Source of the DNA: Monosiga brevicollis MX1 | Taxonomy: Eukaryota; Opisthokonta; Choanoflagellata; Craspedida; Salpingoecidae | DNA: 64,000 nt | NCBI RefSeq assembly: GCF_000002865.3 | Contig: NW_001865052.1 | Span: forward strand, 883,824 to 947,823 | Reading direction: 5' to 3' | In this document: piece after piece, positions 1-10,067 of the stretch | How positions within the stretch are numbered: the first letter of the stretch is position 1 | Layout of the letters: each line of letters opens with the position of its first letter | Program-made: the position numbers and the translations under genes | Notes under the pieces: model-generated | What the model was told of the DNA's origin: nothing | Databases searched by the model: none | The model's input: only the letters and a program-made list of their open reading frames with translations

Positions 1-64
1 ATAATATCTCAGCACGGGCAGACCAGACTCTAAAATTAGACGATGCGGTGTCTTTTTGGGTGGT

Positions 65-244
65 TCAAAGTGAAGCTGGCACATTAGCTATTGCAAAGTA
101 GCAGCGTGCAAAAAGGGCAGCCGTGGTATATTCACCACTACCACACCTAGTGAAGAAGCTCAAATCCTTCAGCCCGCGGACAAAGTAGTCTTGCATATCA
201 TGAGCTTTGTTCAAGAAGGGACAATTCTGTGTTGCATTTCTCAT
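65..244 (-). CDS. Small hypothetical ORF of the satellite unit (copy 1)
   Basis: This is a 59-residue reading frame from an ATG, rich in aromatic residues and cysteine. The same frame recurs unchanged at 2981-3160 and 5657-5836. It is open a little upstream of the ATG, so it could be an exon of a spliced transcript. I recognise no domain. Conservation between copies only reflects the recent duplication, so coding status is uncertain. Confidence 0.25.
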   Translation of the reverse strand: MRNATQNCPFLNKAHDMQDYFVRGLKDLSFFTRCGSGEYTTAALFARCYFAIANVPASL

Positions 245-475
245 CGTGGGCGAACTGGGGACGCTGTTATCCTGAGCCAAGCAACTTGACCCCTGCCGAC
301 CTTGGTCGAGACGTGCCGTAATGACTCGTGCTTGGACCCCTTAGGCTGCAGGCAACCAACGCAGGTGGCATCCACCACGGTCACGTCGCCGGTCGCCTCA
401 CGAAGACATTTGCCGATTGCGGTGCGCTTGTGTGCTGCTCTTTTTGTCGATCAGTTTGTGCTGCAGGGTCAGAAA

Positions 476-680
476 CGAGGCACCTGTCATCATGCAGGGC
501 TCCAACAAGAGAGATGCCCGACCAGACGCCGGCTACCGACCAGACGCCCTCCACGCGGTCATAGACGGCGCTGGGGTCGTCGTCAACATTGTACAAGAGC
601 GGCCGTCGCCACGCCTGCACGAAATAAATTCAGTGCACGGGCGGCCAGCACGACCCCAAGCATCAGCCTGGCCCAGTGTA
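476..680 (-). pseudogene. Membrane-module head relic inside satellite copy 1
   Basis: The stretch closely resembles 9744-9935, the first exon of the single-module membrane gene. Shared words include the segment around PAPSMTAW in one frame and YDRVxGVWS in another. Here the module frame carries an inserted duplicate and runs into unrelated sequence, and no downstream module exons follow. It looks like a captured fragment of a neighbouring gene that was then copied with the satellite. Confidence 0.6.
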
Positions 681-1084
681 TGTCGGCGCTCTACATGCCC
701 ATGTACGTCAACAAGGGGACATCTTGTCTCGCAGTTGGCCAGGGCACGACAGGGCGCGTACTCGCTCTTCGCAACAATAAACGCCACGCGCAGGGCGCAG
801 GGCACAAGGCGCAATGCGCAACGGACACAAGGCGCTACGGGCACAAGGCGCAACGTGCAAGTTGAGACTGTCTTGAAGCTCCCACTACCCACAATTGGCC
901 CCAGCTAAACTCGCGGTCCAAAAGAGGCAATCGTCTGCAAGGGTCGCCCTGCAACGGGCAAGGCACAGCGCGCACCCTGCTCTTGCCAGCAGCGCCGCTA
1001 TCGCGATGGTCTTCCACAAGGAAGACAAGCCCCTAATGACCGAGGCCGTGCCCCCAGGCCTCGCCTTGCTCTCGGTCGACCATA

Positions 1085-1141
1085 TAGAGACAGAACCACA
1101 CAGAGAGAGACAGAGAGAGAAGAGAGAGAAGAGAGAGAGAA
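1085..1141. repeat. GA-rich microsatellite at the 3' end of the coiled-coil gene
   Basis: An AGAGAGACAGAGAG-type tract directly abuts the stop codon of the minus-strand coiled-coil gene. Equivalent tracts lie at 4001-4057 and 6677-6733. Confidence 0.85.
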
Positions 1142-2419
1142 TCAATTCGAATTCAAAGCTTTCAAAACATCAAGCAGCTTTTGACTGTCGGGCGCTGCTG
1201 TGGCTTCCCCTCTCACACAAAGCTCCATCGACTCGATCAGGCTCGGCAGCTCCTTAAGCGCGTGCTCCTCGTGCACCGTCGGATGCGCTGCCCTGTTACC
1301 ATCGCTGCGCACACTATTCAATGCATTGAAAAAGTCGTCCAAATTACCCAGTCGTGGGAGCACGTCAGCATACGCTTGGACTGCCCACTCCTGAAGGCCC
1401 GGCTTCCACTTGTAAAACAAGGTGTGGAAATCTTCTGTGTCTGCTGGACACCCCTTCTGCGGAACACGACCTCGGAAGCCATCGTCTTGCGCCACCTGTG
1501 CGGTGGCCCAGTCCATGTACTTGAACAGCAGACGAAGCCGGTGGATGTCATCGTCACACGGCCATGAACAAGAGTCACTCGGCCAAAAGCGCTCGCCCAC
1601 GATTGTGGCGAGCTTGATGATGATTTGGCGCTTCAAGATGGGATACTTCAGCGTTTGTCGGATCGTTTGAAGCTCCGCCTGCACCTCCTCCATCTGTTGC
1701 TCGTGTTTGGTTTGCATTTGCTCGATCTGTTCCTCTTGTCGCTTGTTGACGGCTTGTTGTTCCGTGAGCTCGTCCCGCACCTCCTTGATCTGTTCCTCTT
1801 GTCGCTTGTTGACGGCTTGCTGTTCCGTGAGCTCGTCCCGCACCTCTTTGTTGACGGCTTGTTGTTCCGTGAGCTCGTCCCGCACCTCCTTGTTGACGGC
1901 TTGTTGTTCCGTGAGCTCGTCCCGCACCTCCTTGTTGACGGCTTGTTGTTCCGTGAGCTCGTCCCGCACCTCCTCCATCTGTCGCGCGTGTTTGGTTTCC
2001 ATTTCTTCCAACTTACCGAGCATCTCGGCTCGTAAGTCAGCATACGGAAACTTGTCCAGCTCGCCTTCAATCAAATTCAGGCGATTCTCAGACCCGTCCA
2101 TTTGAGCAAGGGCCTCTTTGACCTTGGACATTCTGCTCCAAGCATTCATGTCACTGCTGGCGTCGATCGAGACGTGTTCAACACCAGACAAAACCCCGTG
2201 CTCATTCCACAGCTTCGAGCGCACGTTCTCGGATTTATTCTTGTAGGGCTCGTAGAGTGCGTGCTGCTTCTCCTCCAGCTCGCTACACTTGGCATCTACA
2301 ACAAAGGCACGATCGGTGAGGTCTGCCCGCTAAATGGCCCGTGCTGCAGATACAAAGCCATTCAACTTACCAAGGTCGCGACACTTGACGAGGTGGGGAG
2401 TAACATCCCACCAAGTCAT
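1142..2419 (-). CDS. Satellite-borne coiled-coil protein, long form (copy 1)
   Basis: Two exons, 2371-2419 and 1142-2322, are joined across a 48-nt GT-AG intron (GTAAGT donor, GCAG acceptor) and give 409 aa. The N-terminal third is charged. It is followed by five copies of EVRDELTEQQAVNK, a 14-residue (two-heptad) repeat that predicts a long coiled coil, two of them followed by an RQEEQI-containing linker. The C-terminal ~170 residues are globular and end with VRSDGNRAAHP. That resembles the R-x2-GN-x-A-x-H signature of HEPN-like/DUF4145 domains, but this is a motif match only. I do not recognise the family. The start ATG sits about 55 bp from the telomere-like tract, so the promoter lies in or beyond that element. 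Confidence 0.7.
1740..1975 (-). repeat. In-frame 42-bp coding VNTR in the coiled coil
   Basis: Tandem 42-bp units each encode one EVRDELTEQQAVNK block. Copy 1 of the satellite has five, whereas copies 2 and 3 have a single variant block (T changed to K). The 42-bp step keeps frame and heptad register, so the rod can lengthen by whole two-heptad increments. Confidence 0.85.
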
Positions 2420-2472
2420 GTTGTTGGTCCGAGGACACCACCACGGCTCACATACACACCAGGGGCGGCTCG

Positions 2473-2489
2473 AACCCTAACCCTAACCC
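2473..2489. repeat. Interstitial telomere-like (CCCTAA)n tract, copy 1
   Basis: Contains AACCCTAACCCTAACCC, nearly three perfect repeats of the common eukaryotic telomere motif. It lies just upstream of the start of the minus-strand coiled-coil gene. Confidence 0.85.
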
Positions 2490-2639
2490 GAGGGCGATGG
2501 GTAGCTGTCAAGCTGACAACGACAACAAAAGTGGGGGAGCGGGGGCAAAGGCGGGGAAAGCCTCGGGAAATGGCAGACCGTGCCGTCGCCTTGCAAGGAT
2601 GATATCACAGCACGGTCAATCACAAATTAGGCAGCGTCC

Positions 2640-2830
2640 TCTCGATGAAGCAATAAAGCGATCGAGCGATGGAGTAATGAAGCGATGAAGTAATGAAGCG
2701 ATGAAGCGATGAAGCGATGAAGCGATGAAGCGATGAAGCGAAAGAGCGATGAAGCAATGAAGCAATGAAGCGATGAAGCAACAAAGCAACAAAGCAACAA
2801 AGCAACAAAGCAACAAAGCGATGAAGCAAT
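2640..2830. repeat. GATGAAGC minisatellite, copy 1
   Basis: About twenty tandem 8-bp units of GATGAAGC with AACAAAGC and related variants. Long hydrophobic frames on the opposite strand are an artefact of this repeat. Confidence 0.9.
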
Positions 2831-3391
2831 GGGAAGCTGCCAAGCCGACAACGAAACAAGGGCCAAAGCCAAGGGAAGCCTCTTGGAAAATGCCACATCG
2901 TGCGTGTTTCGCCCAGATAATATCTCAGCACGGGCAGACCAGACTCTAAAATTAGACGATGCGGTGTCTTTTTGGGTGGTTCAAAGTGAAGCTGGCACAT
3001 TAGCTATTGCAAAGTAGCAGCGTGCAAAAAGGGCAGCCGTGGTATATTCACCACTACCACACCTAGTGAAGAAGCTCAAATCCTTCAGCCCGCGGACAAA
3101 GTAGTCTTGCATATCATGAGCTTTGTTCAAGAAGGGACAATTCTGTGTTGCATTTCTCATCGTGGGCGAACTGGGGACGCTGTTATCCTGAGCCAAGCAA
3201 CTTGACCCCTGCCGACCTTGGTCGAGACGTGCCGTAATGACTCGTGCTTGGACCCCTTAGGCTGCAGGCAACCAACGCAGGTGGCATCCACCACGGTCAC
3301 GTCGCCGGTCGCCTCACGAAGACATTTGCCGATTGCGGTGCGCTTGTGTGCTGCTCTTTTTGTCGATCAGTCTGTGCTGCAGGGTCAGAAA

Positions 3392-3596
3392 CGAGGCACC
3401 TGTCATCATGCAGGGCTCCAACAAGAGAGATGCCCGACCAGACGCCGGCTACCGACCAGACGCCCTCCACGCGGTCATAGACGGCGCTGGGCTCGTCGTC
3501 AACATTGTACGTGAGCTGCCGTCGCCACGCCCGTACGAAATAAATTCAGTGCATGGGCCGACAGCACGACCCCAAGCATCAGCCTGGCCCAGTGTA
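3392..3596 (-). pseudogene. Membrane-module head relic inside satellite copy 2
   Basis: Same relic as in copy 1, with a few base differences; for example the copy 2 and 3 version retains the GTxCGTGAGCTGCC-type segment closer to the functional exon at 9.8 kb. Confidence 0.55.
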
Positions 3597-4057
3597 TGTC
3601 GGCGCTCTACATGCCCATGTACGTCAACAAGGGGACATCTTGTCTCGCAGTTGGCCAGGGCACGACAGGGCGCGTACTCGCTCTTCGCAACAATAAACGC
3701 CACGCGCAGGGCGCAGGGCACAAGGCGCAATGCGCAACGGACACAAGGCGCTACGGGCACAAGGCGCAACGTGCAAGTTGAGACTGTCTTGAAGCTCCCA
3801 CTACCCACAATTGGCCCCAGCTAAACTCGCGGTCCAAAAGAGGCAATCGTCTGCAAGGGTCGCCCTGCAACGGGCAAGGCACAGCGCGCACCCTGCTCTT
3901 GCCAGCAGCGCCGCTATCGCGATGGTCTTCCACAAGGAAGACAAGCCCCTAATGACCGAGGCCGTGCCCCCAGGCCTCGCCTTGCTCTCGGTCGACCATA
4001 TAGAGACAGAACCACACAGAGAGAGACAGAGAGAGAAGAGAGAGAAGAGAGAGAGAA

Positions 4058-5095
4058 TCAATTCGAATTCAAAGCTTTCAAAACATCAAGCAGCTTTTGA
4101 CTGTCGGGCGCTGCTGTGGCTTCCCCTCTCACACAATGCTCCATCGACTCGATCAGGCTCGGCAGCTCCTTAAGCGCGTGCTCCTCGTGCACCGTCGGAT
4201 GCGCCGCCCTGTTACCATCGCTGCGCACACTATTCAATGCATTGAAAAAGTCGTCCAAATTACCCAGTCGTGGGAGCACGTCAGCATACGCTTGGACTGC
4301 CCACTCCTGAAGGCCCGGCTTCCACTTGTAAAACAAGGTGTGGAAATCTTCTGTGTCTGCTGGACACCCCTTCTGCGGAACACGACCTCGGAAGCCATCG
4401 TCTTGCGCCACCTGTGCGGTGGCCCAGTCCATGTACTTGAACAGCAGACGAAGCCGGTGGATGTCATCGTCACACGGCCATGAACAAGAGTCACTCGGCC
4501 AAAAGCGCTCGCCCACGATTGTGGCGAGCTTGATGATGATTTGGCGCTTCAAGATGGGATACTTCAGCGTTTGCCGGATCGTTTGAAGCTCCGCCTGCAC
4601 CTCCTTGTTGACGGCTTGTTGTTCCTTGAGCTCGTCCCGCACCTCCTCGATCTGTCGCGCGTGTTTGGTTTCCATTTCTTGCAACTTACCGAGCATCTCG
4701 GCTCGAAAGGCAGCAGCAAACGGAAACTTGTCCAGCTCGCCTTCAATCAAATTCAGGCGATTCTCAGACCCGTCCATTTGAGCAAGGGCCTCTTTGACCT
4801 TGGACATTCTGCTCCAAGCATTCGTGTCACCGCTGGCGTCTGTCAAGGCGTGTTTAACACCAGACAACACCTGGTGCTCATTCCTCGGCTTCGAGCGCAC
4901 GTTCTCGGATTTATTCTTGTAGGGCTCGTAGAGCGCGTGCTGCTTCTCCTCCAGCTCGCTACACTTGGCATCTACAACAAAGGCACGATCGGTGAGGTCT
5001 GCCCGCTAAATGGCCCGTGCTGCAGATACAAAGCCATTCAACTTACCAAGGTCGCGACACTTGACGAGGTGGGGAGTAACATCCCACCAAGTCAT
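4058..5095 (-). CDS. Satellite-borne coiled-coil protein, short form (copy 2)
   Basis: Exons 5047-5095 and 4058-4998 with the same 48-nt intron give 329 aa. Compared with copy 1, only one two-heptad block remains (EVRDELKEQQAVNK), so the coiled coil is short. The N-terminal segment has several substitutions (for example SKPRNEHQ for SKLWNEHG). The C-terminal domain with the R-x2-GN-x-AAH motif is almost unchanged, which suggests the C-terminal domain is the constrained part. Confidence 0.7.
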
Positions 5096-5148
5096 GTTGT
5101 TGGTCCGAGGACACCACCACGGCTCACATACACACCAGGGGCGGCTCG

Positions 5149-5165
5149 AACCCTAACCCTAACCC
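5149..5165. repeat. Interstitial telomere-like (CCCTAA)n tract, copy 2
   Basis: Identical to the tract at 2473-2489. Copy 3 is truncated before reaching it. Confidence 0.85.
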
Positions 5166-5315
5166 GAGGGCGATGGGTAGCTGTCAAGCTGACAACGACA
5201 ACAAAAGTGGGGGAGCGGGGGCAAAGGCGGGGAAAGCCTCGGGAAATGGCAGACCGTGCCGTCGCCTTGCAAGGATGATATCACAGCACGGTCAATCACA
5301 AATTAGGCAGCGTCC

Positions 5316-5506
5316 TCTCGATGAAGCAATAAAGCGATCGAGCGATGGAGTAATGAAGCGATGAAGTAATGAAGCGATGAAGCGATGAAGCGATGAAGCG
5401 ATGAAGCGATGAAGCGAAAGAGCGATGAAGCAATGAAGCAATGAAGCGATGAAGCAACAAAGCAACAAAGCAACAAAGCAACAAAGCAACAAAGCGATGA
5501 AGCAAT
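5316..5506. repeat. GATGAAGC minisatellite, copy 2
   Basis: Same 8-bp array as in copy 1 with the same variant order. It is absent from the truncated third unit. Confidence 0.9.
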
Positions 5507-6067
5507 GGGAAGCTGCCAAGCCGACAACGAAACAAGGGCCAAAGCCAAGGGAAGCCTCTTGGAAAATGCCACATCGTGCGTGTTTCGCCCAGATAATATC
5601 TCAGCACGGGCAGACCAGACTCTAAAATTAGACGATGCGGTGTCTTTTTGGGTGGTTCAAAGTGAAGCTGGCACATTAGCTATTGCAAAGTAGCAGCGTG
5701 CAAAAAGGGCAGCCGTGGTATATTCACCACTACCACACCTAGTGAAGAAGCTCAAATCCTTCAGCCCGCGGACAAAGTAGTCTTGCATATCATGAGCTTT
5801 GTTCAAGAAGGGACAATTCTGTGTTGCATTTCTCATCGTGGGCGAACTGGGGACGCTGTTATCCTGAGCCAAGCAACTTGACCCCTGCCGACCTTGGTCG
5901 AGACGTGCCGTAATGACTCGTGCTTGGACCCCTTAGGCTGCAGGCAACCAACGCAGGTGGCATCCACCACGGTCACGTCGCCGGTCGCCTCACGAAGACA
6001 TTTGCCGATTGCGGTGCGCTTGTGTGCTGCTCTTTTTGTCGATCAGTCTGTGCTGCAGGGTCAGAAA

Positions 6068-6272
6068 CGAGGCACCTGTCATCATGCAGGGCTCCAACAA
6101 GAGAGATGCCCGACCAGACGCCGGCTACCGACCAGACGCCCTCCACGCGGTCATAGACGGCGCTGGGCTCGTCGTCAACATTGTACGAGAGCTGCCGTCG
6201 CCACGCCCGTACGAAATAAATTCAGTGCATGGGCCGACAGCACGACCCCAAGCATCAGCCTGGCCCAGTGTA
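6068..6272 (-). pseudogene. Membrane-module head relic inside satellite copy 3
   Basis: Third copy of the same captured fragment, almost identical to copy 2. Confidence 0.55.
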
Positions 6273-6733
6273 TGTCGGCGCTCTACATGCCCATGTACGT
6301 CAACAAGGGGACATCTTGTCTCGCAGTTGGCCAGGGCACGACAGGGCGCGTACTCGCTCTTCGCAACAATAAACGCCACGCGCAGGGCGCAGGGCACAAG
6401 GCGCAATGCGCAACGGACACAAGGCGCTACGGGCACAAGGCGCAACGTGCAAGTTGAGACTGTCTTGAAGCTCCCACTACCCACAATTGGCCCCAGCTAA
6501 ACTCGCGGTCCAAAAGAGGCAATCGTCTGCAAGGGTCGCCCTGCAACGGGCAAGGCACAGCGCGCACCCTGCTCTTGCCAGCAGCGCCGCTATCGCGATG
6601 GTCTTCCACAAGGAAGACAAGCCCCTAATGACCGAGGCCGTGCCCCCAGGCCTCGCCTTGCTCTCGGTCGACCATATAGAGACAGAACCACACAGAGAGA
6701 GACAGAGAGAGAAGAGAGAGAAGAGAGAGAGAA

Positions 6734-7771
6734 TCAATTCGAATTCAAAGCTTTCAAAACATCAAGCAGCTTTTGACTGTCGGGCGCTGCTGTGGCTTCC
6801 CCTCTCACACAATGCTCCATCGACTCGATCAGGCTCGGCAGCTCCTTAAGCGCGTGCTCCTCGTGCACCGTCGGATGCGCCGCCCTGTTACCATCGCTGC
6901 GCACACTATTCAATGCATTGAAAAAGTCGTCCAAATTACCCAGTCGTGGGAGCACGTCAGCATACGCTTGGACTGCCCACTCCTGAAGGCCCGGCTTCCA
7001 CTTGTAAAACAAGGTGTGGAAATCTTCTGTGTCTGCTGGACACCCCTTCTGCGGAACACGACCTCGGAAGCCATCGTCTTGCGCCACCTGTGCGGTGGCC
7101 CAGTCCATGTACTTGAACAGCAGACGAAGCCGGTGGATGTCATCGTCACACGGCCATGAACAAGAGTCACTCGGCCAAAAGCGCTCGCCCACGATTGTGG
7201 CGAGCTTGATGATGATTTGGCGCTTCAAGATGGGATACTTCAGCGTTTGCCGGATCGTTTGAAGCTCCGCCTGCACCTCCTTGTTGACGGCTTGTTGTTC
7301 CTTGAGCTCGTCCCGCACCTCCTCGATCTGTCGCGCGTGTTTGGTTTCCATTTCTTGCAACTTACCGAGCATCTCGGCTCGAAAGGCAGCAGCAAACGGA
7401 AACTTGTCCAGCTCGCCTTCAATCAAATTCAGGCGATTCTCAGACCCGTCCATTTGAGCAAGGGCCTCTTTGACCTTGGACATTCTGCTCCAAGCATTCG
7501 TGTCACCGCTGGCGTCTGTCAAGGCGTGTTTAACACCAGACAACACCTGGTGCTCATTCCTCGGCTTCGAGCGCACGTTCTCGGATTTATTCTTGTAGGG
7601 CTCGTAGAGCGCGTGCTGCTTCTCCTCCAGCTCGCTACACTTGGCATCTACAACAAAGGCACGATCGGTGAGGTCTGCCCACTAAATGGCCCGTGCTGCA
7701 GATACAAAGCTGTTCAACTTACCAAGGTCGCGACACTTGACGAGGTGGGGAGTATCATCCCACAAAGTCAT
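6734..7771 (-). CDS. Satellite-borne coiled-coil protein, short form (copy 3)
   Basis: Exons 7723-7771 and 6734-7674 give 329 aa, the same as copy 2 except in exon 1, where MTLWDDTPH replaces MTWWDVTPH. Its upstream flank is different DNA because the satellite unit ends near 7815, so this copy has lost the telomere-like tract and must use another promoter, if it is expressed. The frame remains open upstream of the chosen ATG, so a longer N-terminus is possible. Confidence 0.65.
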
Positions 7772-7815
7772 GTTGTTGGTCTGAGGACACCACGGCTCAC
7801 AAACACACCGGGAGC

Positions 7816-8887
7816 AGCTTTTCAGCCCCGATTGCAAGAGGAGAGGTGAATGGAAGGAAAATGCAGTAACCCGTAAAAGAATGGCCACGTTCGGTTCCAA
7901 AGCACGAGGAAGCCCTCGGGAACGGGCGGACGCAAAAAGGCGACAAAGGAAACACCAAAAAAGGAACAGAGACAAAGAAAAGAGTAAACCAAACGAAAAA
8001 TAAAAAATAAAAAACCTTCAAGAGGCTTGTTCTTGGCAAAAAGGTTCCCGTGACCGTGGCGGCCCGAAGAGAGCGTCAACAAGGCAGCACAAAAGGCAAA
8101 TCGAGAAGAGATGGCAGTGTGGTGGGATGGCACAACAGAAACACAACGAGCCGCTCCCCAAACGCCTCACAGACTACCGAAGCGACCGAGTTCCAAAAGA
8201 ACATCGAGTGAGGGGAAAAGAAAAAAGAAAAAAAAGAGAGAACGAGGAAGGGTCGAGAACCGGGCGCAACCCCGTTGAAGGTGCCATGGCCTTGGGCGCC
8301 CCCTACATTCTGTATTGGGAAGTGTACGGCAACGAGAGCTGATCAAGTCATTCTCAAGCACAGAGACCATCTCCCCCACCCGAGGCGGATCGTCCGGTCG
8401 CTGCACCCCAGCCAGCGGACCGGTCTTTAATGCATCGGCCCTTCGAGGTACGGCTTTCCTCTTGGCCCTGACCACCTCCCCACCTCCCCTCCTCCCATCC
8501 CTTGCCCTGCCCTGCCCTGCTCCAACGTAAACAACAGACACGCACACAACAAACAAGCACAGGTGGCTCTTGGTGGCGAGGCAACACCCTTCTCAACAGT
8601 CCTTCATCATCGCCCCATCTCCACAGGCTTTTGGCTCCGGTCACCCGACGCCACAGCGGCGTGGGCGTGGACCTATCTACAAGCCTGGTTCGAATGATCG
8701 GGCCCCGACAAAACTCCGCCCAAGTTGTAACCACACTCACACATCAATTCAGTCGTGCCTTTAAACCCCTTAAAAGTCACCCCTCCCACTCACCTAGCTC
8801 TCCTCCGGCGTGGCAGACAACCAGCAGGCTTGACACCTGGCCCACTCAGAGCCTCAATGCAAATACCAACAGTACCTCTCAAACCAT
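7816..8887. other. Unassigned spacer between satellite array and membrane genes
   Basis: I see no convincing gene. The stretch is purine-rich near 7900-8240, contains short AAAGAAAAAAG-type runs and is pyrimidine-rich near 8470-8520. Several overlapping frames of 70-150 codons exist on both strands, but none shows splice structure or a recognisable motif. Confidence 0.5.
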
Positions 8888-9883
8888 CTACGCGACACCC
8901 CCATGGCTCGCCAAAGCCGCCTCCTTGGCCACTGTCTCAGGGTCATAGCAACACCTGACGCAGTACCCGCGAAAGAACAAGGTGGCCGCGAAATATAGCA
9001 CAAAGCACCCAGATGCTCCCCACGCCAACACTTGAAACAGCTACAGGTCATTAAAGTACAGCAGAGAGTCACGGCCCAGGTCGCAGCCGCGCACACGCGC
9101 ATCAACATGAGAGCTAAAACAAACAAAGGCAACGCCGAGCTCTCCAACCACAGATAACTGACAGCCGCCAAACTCACAATCTCAATCTCAATGCCATACA
9201 GGCGCTCAATGGAGAAGGGCAAGGCCAACAGATAGAGCAGAATGGCAAGGTAGATGGCCATGCTAGGCATCAACAACATCGGCCCGAGACGCTTGAAAAA
9301 AAGCCCAATGTGCCTAGCACCATCAACCACGTTGTCCCACCCATGCATTACGGCATGAAGCACAAGAAAAGGAGAGCAAACGCCCACAACAACAACAACA
9401 ACGACAACAACGACAACGCCTGTTCCGCCGATGCACATTGCACCCAGCCTTCTTGGTTGTCTCAACTTACGTCAGTGGGATGAGGGAAATATTCATCTGG
9501 TACACTGTCGCCAGAAAGGTGGCCGCCAAGCTGCAGCAAAGCGACGAAAAGATACAGACGACATACATGCGCGAAAACTCCAGCGAGATGGCGCTTCCAG
9601 TGCCAGATGGTGCCAACCCCTAGCAACCCACACAGGTACCGTGGGGTTTAGCTGTAATGTTCCCAATGTCATTCCCAGTGCCCTGCCGCCTCCCTGCCGC
9701 CTCCCTGCCAACCAAGGAAGCACTTGCCTTTTGCAGGGTCAGAAACGAGACGCCTGCCAGCAGGGCTCCAACAAAAGAAATGCCCGACCAGACGCCGTCC
9801 ACGCGGTCATAGAGGGCGCTGGGCTCGTCGGCATTGTACGTGAGCTGCCATCGCCACGCCTGTACGTAGCGAATCCAGTGCAT
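8888..9883 (-). CDS. Single-module multi-pass membrane protein, unknown family
   Basis: Four exons (9728-9883, 9471-9619, 9097-9313, 8888-9040) close in phase to 224 aa. The first intron has a GC donor (AAAG|GCAAGT). About six hydrophobic segments are visible: one after VDGVWSG, a long one or pair after SLEFSRMY, one after FKRLGPM, and two or three near the end. The layout and several positions match each module of the four-module gene next door. The C-terminus KEAALASHGGVA aligns with REALACQTSDGV at the end of that gene. The ATG at 9883 is a choice; the frame is open upstream, and splicing to the larger gene cannot be excluded. I recognise no known family. Confidence 0.6.
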
Positions 9884-10067
9884 GGGCCGCCAGCACGACC
9901 CGAAGCAACAACCCGGCTCGGGCACGCCGCGCACATGTACGACTTGAGAGCCCGTTGCTGCTGCACATGTATTGAACGAGTACAAGGTACATCGTTAAAA
10001 ACTTTAGCACCGCTCTTCCAGAAAGCACCAGCATACACCTTGGAATGTCACGGGCTCAAAGCAGGAA

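Larger units (their letters stand above)
1..7815. repeat. Tandem array of 2.7-2.9 kb satellite-like units
   Basis: Three head-to-tail copies are visible. Position 1 corresponds to 2917 and 5593, giving periods of 2916 and 2676 bp. Copies 2 and 3 are nearly identical; copy 1 differs mainly by extra coding repeats in its coiled-coil gene. Copy 3 loses homology near 7815, before the telomere-like tract and minisatellite. The array starts mid-unit, so it probably continues to the left of the window. Each unit holds, left to right: a small minus-strand ORF, a decayed membrane-module fragment, a GA-rich tract and a minus-strand coiled-coil gene. Copies 1 and 2 then have (CCCTAA)n and a GATGAAGC minisatellite. 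A subtelomeric origin is plausible but inferred. Confidence 0.93.

Noticed and set aside
302-908. Overlapping Arg/Thr-rich frames of 120-190 codons on both strands of each satellite unit
   Set aside because: They start at non-ATG codons or overlap each other in several frames, have biased composition from GC-rich sequence, and cover the decayed membrane-module fragment. No protein features seen.
1181-2105. Plus-strand frames across the coiled-coil gene, including Leu-rich repeats
   Set aside because: Antisense shadows of the minus-strand 42-bp coding repeat.
2616-3000. Hydrophobic minus-strand frames rich in Leu, Cys and Phe
   Set aside because: Pure translation of the GATGAAGC minisatellite; not a membrane protein.
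8854-9465. A 203-codon minus-strand frame with a poly-Val stretch
   Set aside because: The Val run comes from an ACAACAACA tract in an intron, and the frame runs through two introns of the one-module membrane gene. The spliced model explains the membrane spans better.
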